Shown here: positions 34,588-44,692 of the stretch, piece by piece
How the letters are laid out: each line of letters opens with the position of its first letter
Numbering within the stretch: the first letter of the stretch is position 1
DNA from: Candidatus Gastranaerophilales bacterium
GTDB taxonomy: Bacteria > Cyanobacteriota > Vampirovibrionia > Gastranaerophilales > Gastranaerophilaceae
DNA: 64,000 bases
Direction of reading: 5' to 3'
NCBI GenBank assembly: GCA_944325515.1
Contig: CALVAO010000007.1
Span: 1-64,000 of the forward strand
The notes under the pieces: generated by a model
What the model was told of the DNA's origin: nothing
Databases searched by the model: none
The model's input: the letters and a program-made list of their open reading frames with translations, nothing else
Translations under genes and position numbers: made by a program

Positions 34588-36753
34588 ATGAATATTTTAG
34601 ACAAAATCATGAAACCGAAATCTATTGCGGTTATTGGTGCTTCAACAAAAGAACACACAATCGGTTCTGATATTATGAAGCGTTTACAAGAATACAATTT
34701 TAACGGAAAGATTTATCCTGTTAACCCGAAAGGCGGAATTATTGAGGGTTTACAGGCTTATACAAGTGTACTGGAAGTTCCGGGCGAAGTTGATTTAGCA
34801 ATTATTGTTGTTAATGCAAAATTCGTTCTTGCAACTATTGACCAGTGCCACGAAAAAGGAATTAAAGGTTTATGCATAATTACAGCCGGCTTCAAAGAAA
34901 CAGGTAAAGAAGGTGCTGAACTTGAAAAACAATTGCTTGAAAAAGTCAGAGCATACGGCATGAGATGCGTCGGTCCTAATTGCTTAGGCGTTGTTAACAC
35001 TCATCCGGACATCAGAATGGACGGATGTTTCGCAGAATCTCTGCCGGAGAGAGGAAACATTGGTTTTGTTTCTCAATCAGGTGCTTTAGGCGGCGGTATT
35101 TTAAATATCTTAAAAGACCTTAACCTTGGTTTTGCGCAGTTTATTTCAATCGGAAACCAGGCTGATGTTAACGCTGAAACAGCTCTTGAATACTGGGAAA
35201 ATGATTCTGACGTTGAACAAATTCTTCTTTATATGGAATCAATCCAGAACCCTGCTAACTTTAGAAAATTAGCAACACGAATTTCTAAAAAGAAACCTAT
35301 TCTTGCTCTTAAAGCAGGTCGTTCAGCAGCAGGTGCAAGCGCTGCTTCCTCTCACACCGGTTCATTAGCCGGTGCTGATAAGGCAGCTAACGCTTTATTA
35401 CAGCAATCTGGTGTAATCAGAGAATATTCATTAAAAGACTTGTTTGCAACAGCTAAAGTTTTTGCAAACTGCCCGATACCGAAAGGCAACAGAGTAGCTA
35501 TTATTACTAACTCCGGCGGTCCTGGTATCATGGCAACTGATGCTGTTTGCGAACACGGTATGCAGATGGCTAAATTAACCGATGCTACAAAAGAAAAATT
35601 AAGAAGCTTCTTACCTGCTGCAGCATCTGTTAAAAACCCTGTTGATATGATTGCTTCAGCTCCGATTGAACACTACAAGCAAACATTAGAAACAGTTATT
35701 GCCGATGAAAACGTTGATATGATTATTACAATCTATCTTCCGTTCTTGGGCTTAAAAGATATTGATGTTGCTAAAGCTTTGATGGAAATTAAGGCTAAAA
35801 ATCCGCAAAAACCGGTTATCGGCGTATTTATGACTAAGAGCGAATTCTTCAATAAGATTTCTGACATGGATGTTAACATGCCGTTCTTTATGTACGCTGA
35901 AGAAGCTGCTGACGGCTTGAACAGATTAAATCAACAGAGATTATGGATGGAAAGAGCAGAAGGCAAAGTTCCAACATACAATGTTGATTTCAAACGCGCA
36001 CAGGAAATTATCGCTAAATCAGTTAACGAAGGTCGTGACCAGTTGACAACAAGAGAATCTATCGATGTATTAGATGCTTACGGAATCAGAGTTTGCAAAT
36101 CCGGTTTTGCAAAAACTGAAGATGAAGCTGTAACAATCGCTGATTCTATCGGATATCCTGTTGTTATGAAGATGACTTCAAAAACAACTTCTCACAAAAC
36201 CGACGTAGGCGGGGTTAGAGTTAATATCCAATCTGCCGAACAATTAAGAAGCGAATATCAAGACCTTATTGCTAAGCTTAAAGAAAAAGGACTTCTTGAA
36301 GGCTTAGAAGGTGTAATCATTCAAGAAATGGTTAAAGGTAACAGAGAAATGGTTTGCGGTATCGCAACAGATCCTCAATACGGACCTATGATGATGTTCG
36401 GTTTAGGCGGTGTATTTATTGAAGTTATGAAGGATGTAACTTTCAGAATTGCACCTTTAACTGATGTTGATGCTAAAGAAATGATTAAGTCTGTTAAAGC
36501 ATACAAACTTCTTGAAGGTGCAAGAGGAACTAAGCCGGCTCAAATGGAACAGATTGAAGAAACTCTGTTGAGATTATCTCAATTAGTTAATGACTTCAAA
36601 TTCATTGACGAATTGGATATCAACCCGTTATTGATTTCTGAAAAGACAGGCGAAGGTATTGCAGTAGACGGTCGTATCAAAGTAAGAATGTCAGAAGCTC
36701 AAGAAGCTCTCGGCTATTGCTGCAAAGACGGCGTTTGCGCTTGCAATGTATAA
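34588..36753 (+). CDS. ADP-forming acyl-CoA synthetase (alpha-beta fusion)
   Basis: 721 aa from ATG 34588 (ribosome site AAAGGAAGAG; an upstream in-frame start is unsupported). CoA-binding Rossmann domain (SIAVIGASTKEHTIGSDIM), ligase-CoA domain with the phospho-His motif SSHTGSLAGADKA, and C-terminal ATP-grasp domain (EGVIIQEMVKGNREMVCG, GLGGVFIEVMKDV). It makes ATP from acyl-CoA (typically acetyl-CoA) plus ADP and phosphate during fermentation. The extra Cys-rich C-terminal tail CCKDGVCACNV is unusual. Good terminator follows. Confidence 0.9.
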   Translation: MNILDKIMKPKSIAVIGASTKEHTIGSDIMKRLQEYNFNGKIYPVNPKGGIIEGLQAYTSVLEVPGEVDLAIIVVNAKFVLATIDQCHEKGIKGLCIITAGFKETGKEGAELEKQLLEKVRAYGMRCVGPNCLGVVNTHPDIRMDGCFAESLPERGNIGFVSQSGALGGGILNILKDLNLGFAQFISIGNQADVNAETALEYWENDSDVEQILLYMESIQNPANFRKLATRISKKKPILALKAGRSAAGASAASSHTGSLAGADKAANALLQQSGVIREYSLKDLFATAKVFANCPIPKGNRVAIITNSGGPGIMATDAVCEHGMQMAKLTDATKEKLRSFLPAAASVKNPVDMIASAPIEHYKQTLETVIADENVDMIITIYLPFLGLKDIDVAKALMEIKAKNPQKPVIGVFMTKSEFFNKISDMDVNMPFFMYAEEAADGLNRLNQQRLWMERAEGKVPTYNVDFKRAQEIIAKSVNEGRDQLTTRESIDVLDAYGIRVCKSGFAKTEDEAVTIADSIGYPVVMKMTSKTTSHKTDVGGVRVNIQSAEQLRSEYQDLIAKLKEKGLLEGLEGVIIQEMVKGNREMVCGIATDPQYGPMMMFGLGGVFIEVMKDVTFRIAPLTDVDAKEMIKSVKAYKLLEGARGTKPAQMEQIEETLLRLSQLVNDFKFIDELDINPLLISEKTGEGIAVDGRIKVRMSEAQEALGYCCKDGVCACNV

Positions 36754-36774
36754 ATAACAAAAATATAAAATTAG

Positions 36775-36806
36775 GGCGGGAAAAACGTAAGTTTACCCGC
36801 CTTTTT
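36775..36806 (+). terminator. Terminator of the acyl-CoA synthetase gene
   Basis: GGCGGG (36775-36780) pairs with CCCGCC (36796-36801) before TTTTT. A further hairpin TGCTAAATC-TTT-GATTTAGCA lies at 36832-36852. Confidence 0.75.
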
Positions 36807-36885
36807 AATTTTGGAAAAAATATATTTGATGTGCTAAATCTTTGATTTAGCATATTCTACTTTATATGTATATGCAGTATTTGTC

Positions 36886-36914
36886 TTGTCTTTTATCAAT
36901 TAATGAAGTAAAAT
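36886..36914 (+). promoter_or_regulatory. Promoter of the membrane-anchored Lys/Glu-rich gene
   Basis: TTGTCT (36886-36891), 17-nt spacer, TAAAAT (36909-36914), 8 nt to ATG 36923; leader of at most about two nt and no Shine-Dalgarno. Confidence 0.5.
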
Positions 36915-36922
36915 ATTATGGT

Positions 36923-37348
36923 ATGGATAAGAAAAAAATTTTATTAACAATTCTCATTGCGGGAATTTTAGCTTTCATATCAGCTTTTATATTTTTAAGA
37001 ACAGATAAGCCTGTTCAGCAAGAGGTGATTAAGCAGGAAATTGCAGAGCCTAAAATAGAGCAGCCGCAGGAAGAAAAAGCCGAAGAAAAAGTTGAAAAGA
37101 CTTCTCAAAACATATCGGAATCAAAAAAAATTACCCCTCATAAACAAATAAAAAAAACTAAAGTTAGTAATAAAAAGAAACCGACGGCAGTTACCCCTCT
37201 AGAAACAGAGCCTTTACCCAAATTGGAAGTAAAGATTGAAGAAAATAAGCAGGAAGAAATAAATCCAAGAGATTTTACGGTTCCGGTTCAATATACATCA
37301 CAAAATACTTATAAATACGTATACACACCTGCGCGCTATTCTAAATAA
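36923..37348 (+). CDS. Membrane-anchored, Lys/Glu/Pro-rich periplasmic linker protein
   Basis: 141 aa from ATG 36923 (start set by the promoter). One N-terminal membrane helix (ILLTILIAGILAFISAFIFL), then ~90 residues of low-complexity Lys/Glu/Gln/Pro sequence like the periplasmic stalk of TonB or FtsN. It ends with an aromatic tail TVPVQYTSQNTYKYVYTPAR. No known domain; it may span the periplasm and contact peptidoglycan or an outer-membrane partner. Confidence 0.6.
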   Translation: MDKKKILLTILIAGILAFISAFIFLRTDKPVQQEVIKQEIAEPKIEQPQEEKAEEKVEKTSQNISESKKITPHKQIKKTKVSNKKKPTAVTPLETEPLPKLEVKIEENKQEEINPRDFTVPVQYTSQNTYKYVYTPARYSK

Positions 37349-37510
37349 AAATCTTATCCTGCATTGCTGTCTGTAATAAGTTATTATCAAGCAATGCTTG
37401 ACCTACTACTAATTCATGATACAAGGATATAGTAAATTATAGATTTACCACATCAAAAACTATATTTATGAAAGGTGGCAATTTTTTTTATATTTGGTTT
37501 TGTTCTAATT

Positions 37511-38299
37511 ATGAAAATAAAATATTTGCAAAATTTATTTGAATATAAAAATTTAAATCTTGCAGGAAAGATTAAAAACCATAATTATCTTTTCCGCATA
37601 AGTTCTAATAAAAATACTTTTGAAAAATTCAAGCCTTTGATGTATAAAAAGTCATCATCAATAGAAGAGGCTAAAGCATTTGCCCGTACAAATTTTAATA
37701 TCACTGAAATTAGCTGCTGCAGTACAGGTAATATCAATGAACTTAACAGCGGATTATGCAAGCTTTATAATATTAACCGGGGGAAGATATCCTTTCCATC
37801 GTGTATAAAGTTGTATAAACATAAAAATGAGCGTTTTTGCGGTGGATACGGAAACAACATGATTTCCATAAATACTTTTTACGGTATGTTTAGAACCCTT
37901 GCGCATGAAACAGCTCACTTTAATCATGAAAAAATTTCAAAAAATTATTTAAAAATGGGGAAAAAGACCGAAATAGTTGAATCCGGCAATTATGATTTTT
38001 CTATTCTGGAAAAATTTTTGAGTGATAAACCGTCACAAAAATTAATAAAGAGAGAGCTTTACGGATACGCCTGCTCATCTCCTGCAGAATTTGTAGCCTG
38101 TACTTTTGAAGCGATTATGTGCGGCAAAAAGCTCTCATTAGATTTATTGAAGTTATATAGAAAATATGAAGGTCCAAATGCCGAAATTTTATTAAAACAT
38201 CAGCTAGAGGGAGAAAGCATTGATAGGGCGCATGCAACAAACAGTATAGAACGTAACGAAAATTTTTTATTTAGAACGATAAGAAAAATCTTAGGATAA
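37511..38299 (+). CDS. Zincin-like putative metalloprotease
   Basis: 262 aa from ATG 37511; an in-frame GTG at 37475 would add a short hydrophobic N-terminus, and neither has a good ribosome site. TLAHETAHFNHEK holds HExxH (HETAH), and about 60 residues later SPAEFVACTFE supplies the Glu-rich helix (EF-x-A-x-x-FE) seen as third zinc ligand in ATLF/peptidase-like gluzincins. Several Cys (SCCSTG, FPSC) precede. No signal peptide in the shorter form. Possibly a processing protease or a secreted effector; specificity unknown. Confidence 0.6.
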   Translation: MKIKYLQNLFEYKNLNLAGKIKNHNYLFRISSNKNTFEKFKPLMYKKSSSIEEAKAFARTNFNITEISCCSTGNINELNSGLCKLYNINRGKISFPSCIKLYKHKNERFCGGYGNNMISINTFYGMFRTLAHETAHFNHEKISKNYLKMGKKTEIVESGNYDFSILEKFLSDKPSQKLIKRELYGYACSSPAEFVACTFEAIMCGKKLSLDLLKLYRKYEGPNAEILLKHQLEGESIDRAHATNSIERNENFLFRTIRKILG

Positions 38300-38487
38300 A
38301 TGCCGGAAATACAGATTTGCAAACTGCTTATTATTTACTTAAATAATAATTTGTGTACCTGCGGCTCAAAAACATGACTTTAAAAAAATAATAATTAAAT
38401 TAATATCATCCAAATATATGAAATTTAAATAAAACGGTCAAGAACCGCAAATAATTTCCGATATTATTAAAGGAAGGACGGTCTATA

Positions 38488-40164
38488 TTGTTTAACACAA
38501 TGAACACAATACGCCCGCGTCCCTATCCGCAGAGGGGAACTGGCAGTTATAATGCAGGGAATGAAGGCACGGACAAAGACGGGCATAATAGTAATGCTCA
38601 AGATCAGCAGCAGCAAAGACAAAATCATCAAGTAGTTGCTCGCGGCAGAGCTGAAGACATGCACCAGCAAGCTCCAATACGCCAGCCGGTATATTCTCCC
38701 GCTAATAATAGCTATCCTTCAACACCGCACAGGCAGGCATATCAAGTTCAAACTCCGCCTCCGATAAGATATAACCAGCACCAGATTAATCCGATGCAGT
38801 ATCAAGCTGCACAGGCAGGCTATCAGCCTATTGAACAGGCTCCATCGGCACAGACACCGCTTCCACAGGCAGCTCCTAGAAGCAATAAAATCAACATTGC
38901 TCAGATACTTAAAGATTTCAGAAATACAATAAAGGCAATAGCAACACCTGCTGATATAGAAGAACAGGTTAACCATTATCTGCAGATTGTAGAACAGCAG
39001 GTTAGAGAGCCTCAGCCGCAGGTAAACTTGATACAAAGTAATCTCAAAATAGCCGCTTCTCTTCTGGATAAATATATTTCAGAAACTCTGAATAAAGATT
39101 CAAAAGTCGTTCAAAACTGGCTTGATGCGCTATTTTTGCAGCGTATTAATTACAGTTATAATGAAGATGAAGTAAACCCGAGTTTTCTTGTAAAATTTCC
39201 GGATAATAACAAACCTCAAAAAACGCAGACAACTGATTCTGCACCTGTACAGCAAGAACTTCCGCCGGCTGAAAACAATGTAGAAGTTCCGGAAAAAACA
39301 AATTCGGAGATTATCGAGTTTGAACCGGAAGAATTGACGCTTGAAGAAGAATTTACGCAGGCGAAAGAAACAATTTCCAAAAAACCTAATATAACCATCA
39401 TTCCACAGGATACAAAACTTAAGTCATTATTTGTAGAAGCTAAAAAACAGGCTTGTTCCAACAATCCGCAAAAAGCAATGCAGATGTTTAAAGAAGCTTT
39501 TATGCGGGCTGCAGAGCTAAAAGACAATGAAACTCAATCAAGAATATGTCTGGAAATAGGCAAAATCTACGATGATAATGACCACTTTGTACAGGCTTTA
39601 AACAGTTACAACAGGTCACTGCAATATACGACAGATGTTAATGTAAAATCACGGGCACATTTTTCAATGGCACAGATTTATGATGATGTAAATGAAATTG
39701 AACCGGCATTGAATCATTATTTAACCTCTATTTCTTATGCAGGAAAGTCTGATGATTTAATAGGTCAGTCTGATTCTCTTACAAGAATGGCTAATATTTT
39801 TACTGATAAATATGATGAAAATGCTTTTGATTATTATGATGTTGCCCGCAAATTAATAGAGCAGACAACGGATAATTCAATGAAAGGCTATGTATTATCT
39901 AACACTGCAGATGCGTGTGTTCAGTTCAAAAAGGGTGATAAGGCTTTAAAATATTATGCTGAAGCAGTAAAGAACTATGAAAAAACAAATTCTGCAGAAG
40001 AAATTGCACGTAATTATAAATCTGCTGCACAAATAATGATTGAGTTTAAAAGTCCTAATAAAGCAAAATCTTTGTTAAAAAAGGCGCTTGTAAATGCAGT
40101 GAAAACTCATAATGATGATTTAATTGCAGAAATCAATGCCTTGCTTGCTTCTGTTGAAAATTAA
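38488..40164 (+). CDS. TPR protein with a Gln/Pro-rich disordered N-terminus
   Basis: 558 aa starting at TTG 38488 (AAGGAAGGACGG upstream); ATG 38500 is an alternative. Residues 1 to ~130 are Gln/Pro/Tyr-rich and probably disordered. A helical domain follows (~135-235), then an acidic linker, then five or six TPRs (~320-558; e.g. AHFSMAQIYDDVNEIEPALN). No signal peptide, so a cytosolic scaffold is likely. Function unknown. Confidence 0.7.
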   Translation: MFNTMNTIRPRPYPQRGTGSYNAGNEGTDKDGHNSNAQDQQQQRQNHQVVARGRAEDMHQQAPIRQPVYSPANNSYPSTPHRQAYQVQTPPPIRYNQHQINPMQYQAAQAGYQPIEQAPSAQTPLPQAAPRSNKINIAQILKDFRNTIKAIATPADIEEQVNHYLQIVEQQVREPQPQVNLIQSNLKIAASLLDKYISETLNKDSKVVQNWLDALFLQRINYSYNEDEVNPSFLVKFPDNNKPQKTQTTDSAPVQQELPPAENNVEVPEKTNSEIIEFEPEELTLEEEFTQAKETISKKPNITIIPQDTKLKSLFVEAKKQACSNNPQKAMQMFKEAFMRAAELKDNETQSRICLEIGKIYDDNDHFVQALNSYNRSLQYTTDVNVKSRAHFSMAQIYDDVNEIEPALNHYLTSISYAGKSDDLIGQSDSLTRMANIFTDKYDENAFDYYDVARKLIEQTTDNSMKGYVLSNTADACVQFKKGDKALKYYAEAVKNYEKTNSAEEIARNYKSAAQIMIEFKSPNKAKSLLKKALVNAVKTHNDDLIAEINALLASVEN

Positions 40165-40244
40165 AATGCAAGTTTAGGCGACTGAAATTTATAATCTTGC
40201 CTGGAATAAGTTTACTCCATATAGTTGATAAATGCTGGTTATTA

Positions 40245-40292
40245 TTGACAATAAGCCGATTATATATTAGCATTATGGTAGAATATTCTACC
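40245..40292 (+). promoter_or_regulatory. RND operon promoter with palindromic operator candidate
   Basis: TTGACA (40245-40250), 17-nt spacer, TAGCAT (40268-40273). The predicted +1 (~40280) lies inside a perfect 16-bp palindrome GGTAGAATATTCTACC (40277-40292), a typical place for a dimeric repressor such as a TetR or MarR family member. No regulator gene is adjacent. Confidence 0.6.
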
Positions 40293-40309
40293 TGGGATTG
40301 GAGAGGGGC

Positions 40310-41464
40310 ATGAAATTGAATTTAACGCGTAAACAGGTTGGTATAATTATATTGCTTATTATAATTGTGCCGATTATATATAATAAAACAGCCGGGGCTA
40401 TTGCAGGATTTATCCAGAGGAAGGCAATGATGATGCCTAAAGAGGTTATTGTTGATAATCCGCGTATTGAGGAAGTGAATGTATCTGCAGAAGCAACAGG
40501 AAGAGTCGAAGCTCAGTATTCAATTGATGTTATAGCGCGTGTTTCCGGATTTTTATTGAAAAAATATTTCCAGGAAGGGGATTTTGTAAAAAAAGGTCAG
40601 CTTCTCTTTCAGATAGATCCAAAGGAGTATCAGCTTAATGTTAATAATGCGCAGGCTTCTGTTAACCAGTACAGGGCTTTGTACACAAATGCACAGCAGG
40701 AATGGAACAGAGCAAATGCACTTGTAAAAGAGGATTTGATAAGCCGTTCTGATGTAGATTCAAGTCTTGCAACAAGAAACCAGAACAAAGCTTTATTGGA
40801 TGCTGCATTACAGCAGCTGGAGCTTGCAAGAGTTAATCTCGGCTACACAACAATAAAATCCCCGATAGATGGCAGAATAGGAAAAGTTAATATAACGGAA
40901 GGGAATTATGTTACTGCATCCTCCGGCTCGCTGGTTAATGTTGCAAGCGTATCTCCTGTTTACGTAACTTTCAGCTTAAAAACAGATGATTTTGTAAAAC
41001 TTTTAAGAGCAAGCAACCGATTTGAAGATGTGGAAGTAAAGGTTCAATTCGGTGACGGTGACTGGTATGACAAAATCGGTACAATAAATTTTGTTGATAA
41101 TAAAATAGACAAAGATTCCGGTTCTGTTACTATGAGAGCTTCTTTTGACAACTCTAAGGGCTGGCTTGTGCCGGGTGCTTATATGAAAGTTAAGCTTATA
41201 GCTCCAAAACTTATTGAATATGTTACAGTTCCTCAATCCTGTACAAAGGGTGATGCTATGAGCGGATATTATGTTTGGGCAGTGGAGAATAACAAAGCTG
41301 TTAAGAAAAATATTCAAGTATCTGATGATATTAATAATAACTGGATTGTAGAAGACGGTATCAGTACAAAAGACACTATCGTAGTTTCCGGTATTCAAAA
41401 TATATCGGCAGAAGGACAAAAGTTAAAGATTATAACAAATAAGACAAGTCAGAGTAAAGATTAA
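40310..41464 (+). CDS. RND efflux periplasmic adaptor (membrane fusion protein)
   Basis: 384 aa from ATG 40310 (GGAGAGG upstream). One N-terminal anchor helix ([13 protein letters not shown]), lipoyl half-motifs ([28 protein letters not shown] and [14 protein letters not shown], cited by key ends), a coiled-coil hairpin between them, then beta-barrel and membrane-proximal domains. Links the inner-membrane pump to the TolC-type channel. The stop overlaps the next ATG (TAATG), so the operon is tightly coupled. Confidence 0.92.
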   Translation: MKLNLTRKQVGIIILLIIIVPIIYNKTAGAIAGFIQRKAMMMPKEVIVDNPRIEEVNVSAEATGRVEAQYSIDVIARVSGFLLKKYFQEGDFVKKGQLLFQIDPKEYQLNVNNAQASVNQYRALYTNAQQEWNRANALVKEDLISRSDVDSSLATRNQNKALLDAALQQLELARVNLGYTTIKSPIDGRIGKVNITEGNYVTASSGSLVNVASVSPVYVTFSLKTDDFVKLLRASNRFEDVEVKVQFGDGDWYDKIGTINFVDNKIDKDSGSVTMRASFDNSKGWLVPGAYMKVKLIAPKLIEYVTVPQSCTKGDAMSGYYVWAVENNKAVKKNIQVSDDINNNWIVEDGISTKDTIVVSGIQNISAEGQKLKIITNKTSQSKD

Positions 41465-44400
41465 TGAAACAAATATTTGATAAAGAAAAACTGTTCTTTT
41501 TTATAAGAAAACCGAGATTTGCATTAGTAATATCAGTATGTATAGTGATTTTAGGGTTAATTTCTATGCTCACATTGAAGCAGGAAAGCTATCCTGATGT
41601 AACTCCTCCGCAGGTAAGAGTTTCTGCAAATTATCAAGGTGCTAGTGCAGAGGTTATTGAATCTTCTGTTGCAACAGTTCTTGAAAACAAACTTAACGGT
41701 GTTGAAGATTTGACTTATATGACTTCAACCTCGTATGACGGGCGCTATTCTTTGACCTTATATTTTAAAGTAGGTTCAGATAAGAACATCAACTTGATGA
41801 ATGTACAAAACAGAATTCAGCAGGTGCAGTCACAATTGCCAGAGGATGTCCAGAGAACAGGTGTAACTGCAATAAGCAGAACTTCCGGCTCCGGCGCTAT
41901 TATTCTTACGCTTTATCCGGAATCCGGTAACTGGACTCAATTGGATCTGACAAACTATGGTTCTATATATATTAAAGATGAACTTAAGCGTGTTGAAGGT
42001 GTTGCCGATGTCGAAGTTTACGGCGGCGGCAACTATTCTATGAGAATATGGCTTGACCCCCAAAAAATGGCAGGACTTGGAATTTCTACAAGTGAAGTTA
42101 AAAATGCTATATCGACTCAAAATACGCAGGTTACAGCAGGCGCTTTAGGTCAGCTTCCGACAGACGAAAAGAACGCTTTGCAGTTGACATTAAAAACACA
42201 GGGGCGTCTTGATGAAGTAGAACAGTTTGAAAATATTATTATCCGCTCTAACATGGACGGTTCAAACGTTAGAATTAAAGATATTGCAAGGGTTGAACTG
42301 GGGGCTGAATCTTATTCAAACTTAGGTTTAGTTAACGGTAAACCTTCCGCGGTTGTTATAATTTCACAGCTTCCGGATGCTAACGTAATTAACCTTTCTA
42401 AAGCTGTTAAAGAAAAAGTTGACGAATTAAACGCCCAAATGACAAACGGTATCAAAATTTTGTATGTAAAAGACGATGCTGACTATATTCATGAATCAAT
42501 GAAAGAAGTCGAGTTTACCATTCTTCTTACAGGTTTAATCGTTGTTCTTATTATCTTCCTGTTTTTGGGAGATGCTATGGCAACTCTTGTTCCATGCGTA
42601 ACTATTCCGGTTTCTTTAATTGGTACGTTCTTTGTCCTAAAAGCGTTCGGGATGTCTATTAACCTTTTAACCCTGTTTGCGATGGTTCTTGCGGTTGCGG
42701 TTGTAGTCGATGACGCTATTGTTGTTATTGAAAACGTAAAAAGGCATATTGATGAAGGAAAATCCGCTGTTATTGCGACCCAGCTTACGATGCAGGAAGT
42801 AGGTTTTGCGCTTGTTGCAATGGCGCTTGTTTTGATGGCGGTATTTGTGCCTATTATATTTATGGGCGGTATGACAGGGGTTATGTATAAACAGTTTGCC
42901 GTTTGTATTGCGGTATCAATTGCACTGTCTGCTGTTTGTGCACTTACTCTTTCGCCTGCTATGTGTTCGCATTTCTTAGGACAAAACCACGATAAATTAA
43001 AAGAAAAACATCCGATTATGGTTAAAATCGGACAAAAAGCCGATATTCTGGTAAAAGATTTCAATGAAATGTTTGCAAAGCTTGAAAACTTTTATATGGA
43101 ATACGTTAAAAAGTTTGTTTACGATAAAAAGCTTGTAATAATCCTTTATGCTGGAATAATTCTTTTAACTCTTTTATGCTTTAAAACGATTTCAACAGGT
43201 TTTATTCCGGATGAAGATCAAGGGGTTTTGCTTGCACAGATTACACTTCCGGACGGTGCGTCCCTAACACGAACAGAAGAGGTTTCAAGAAAATTTACAG
43301 ACTTAATTAAAAATATTGACGGAGTTAATACCGAAAAACTTACAGTATTCGGCGGTAACGGAGCTACAAACCAATCTACGATTATTATTCAGCTTGAAGA
43401 TTATGCTGACAGAAATGTAGGTGTTTTTGAATGGATTGTAAGAAAATTCAAAGGACAGGCTACGGATATGTCACACGTTGCAATCTTAAATAAAGTAAGA
43501 GCCGCGGCTTCTACAATAAAAGAGGCTTCGATTGTAGCATTTTCTCCTCCGGCAATCAGCGGTATGAGTATGATGGGCGGTTTTGAATTCCAGATGCTTT
43601 CTAAAGGTACTTATACTCCGCAGGATCTGGAAGTATGGGCAAATAAACTTATTGCAGCAGCTAACCAAAACCCATCGTTATCAAGTGTTTACACATCATT
43701 CCAGGCAAATGTTCCTCAATATATTGTCGATATTGATTACGAAAAAGCTCTTGCACAAAATGTTGACCTGCAGGAATTATATTCAACACTTTCTTCTATG
43801 CTCGGTACTTATTACGTAAACGATTTTAACAAATATGACAGGGTATTTAAAGTACAATTGCAGGCAGAGAGCAAGTTTAGAGATAAAGCGACCGATTTAT
43901 CGGGGATTTATGTTAAAAACAATAACGGCGTAATGGTTCCTGTTATGTCTATAATCAAACTAAGACAGGCAATCGGTACAGCGTCTATTACAAGATATAA
44001 TCAATATAAATCCGTACAAATTCAAGGTCAGCAGGCGGCAGGAAAAAGCTCCGGCGATGCTATGAACGCTATGGAAGATGTAGCAAAAGAGGTTCTGCCG
44101 GCGGATATTGCCTATGATTGGTCCGGTACATCAGCCCAGGAGCGTGAAGCATCGGGACAAACAGCTATGATTATTGCAATGGCGCTTGTGTTTGTTTACT
44201 TATTCCTTGTAGCTCTTTATGAAAGCTATACAATTCCGATTGCGGTACTTTTGATTTCGCCGGTTGCAGCTCTGGGTGCTTTGATATTCCAGCTTATGCT
44301 TAACCAATCATTCGATATTTATTCGCAGGTCGGTATGATTACACTTGTCGGTCTTGCGGCTAAACAGTCAATACTTATTGTAGAGTTTGCTAAAGAAGAA

Positions 44401-44691
44401 CACGAGAAATACGGACTTCCGGTAAAAGATGCGGCAATTAAGGCAGCTCATTTGAGGTTCAGAGCAATTATGATGACAGAACTGGCATTTATTATCGGTG
44501 TTCTTCCAATGTTATTTGCACACGGAGCCGGTGCTAATTCAAGAATATCCGTAGGTTCAACAGTATTCGGCGGTATGATTGCGGCTGCAACATTAGGTGC
44601 GGCGCTCACTCCGGCATTCTATGTAATAGTTCAAGAATTTGTTGATAAATTCCCGACAAAAGAGATTACGGATAAAGATTTGGAGATATAA
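41464..44691 (+). CDS. RND efflux pump, AcrB/MexB (HAE1) type
   Basis: 1075 aa, the full family length. Twelve membrane helices with two large periplasmic loops. TM4 contains [15 protein letters not shown], supplying the paired Asp of the proton relay, and TM10 contains [16 protein letters not shown] with the relay Lys. [15 protein letters not shown] starts the second half. A proton-driven exporter of drugs, detergents or bile-like compounds. Encoded between its adaptor and the outer-membrane channel gene. Confidence 0.95.
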   Translation: MKQIFDKEKLFFFIRKPRFALVISVCIVILGLISMLTLKQESYPDVTPPQVRVSANYQGASAEVIESSVATVLENKLNGVEDLTYMTSTSYDGRYSLTLYFKVGSDKNINLMNVQNRIQQVQSQLPEDVQRTGVTAISRTSGSGAIILTLYPESGNWTQLDLTNYGSIYIKDELKRVEGVADVEVYGGGNYSMRIWLDPQKMAGLGISTSEVKNAISTQNTQVTAGALGQLPTDEKNALQLTLKTQGRLDEVEQFENIIIRSNMDGSNVRIKDIARVELGAESYSNLGLVNGKPSAVVIISQLPDANVINLSKAVKEKVDELNAQMTNGIKILYVKDDADYIHESMKEVEFTILLTGLIVVLIIFLFLGDAMATLVPCVTIPVSLIGTFFVLKAFGMSINLLTLFAMVLAVAVVVDDAIVVIENVKRHIDEGKSAVIATQLTMQEVGFALVAMALVLMAVFVPIIFMGGMTGVMYKQFAVCIAVSIALSAVCALTLSPAMCSHFLGQNHDKLKEKHPIMVKIGQKADILVKDFNEMFAKLENFYMEYVKKFVYDKKLVIILYAGIILLTLLCFKTISTGFIPDEDQGVLLAQITLPDGASLTRTEEVSRKFTDLIKNIDGVNTEKLTVFGGNGATNQSTIIIQLEDYADRNVGVFEWIVRKFKGQATDMSHVAILNKVRAAASTIKEASIVAFSPPAISGMSMMGGFEFQMLSKGTYTPQDLEVWANKLIAAANQNPSLSSVYTSFQANVPQYIVDIDYEKALAQNVDLQELYSTLSSMLGTYYVNDFNKYDRVFKVQLQAESKFRDKATDLSGIYVKNNNGVMVPVMSIIKLRQAIGTASITRYNQYKSVQIQGQQAAGKSSGDAMNAMEDVAKEVLPADIAYDWSGTSAQEREASGQTAMIIAMALVFVYLFLVALYESYTIPIAVLLISPVAALGALIFQLMLNQSFDIYSQVGMITLVGLAAKQSILIVEFAKEEHEKYGLPVKDAAIKAAHLRFRAIMMTELAFIIGVLPMLFAHGAGANSRISVGSTVFGGMIAAATLGAALTPAFYVIVQEFVDKFPTKEITDKDLEI

Positions 44692-44692
44692 G

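Noticed and set aside
19507-37430. Similarity between 19525-19545 (CCTCACCTACTATTAAT) and 37396-37414 (CTTGACCTACTACTAAT)
   Set aside because: Only about 15 of 18 bases agree and no structure or wider match supports a repeat family.
42489-43064. 191-codon ORF opposite the RND pump
   Set aside because: Antisense shadow of membrane helices; no ribosome site.
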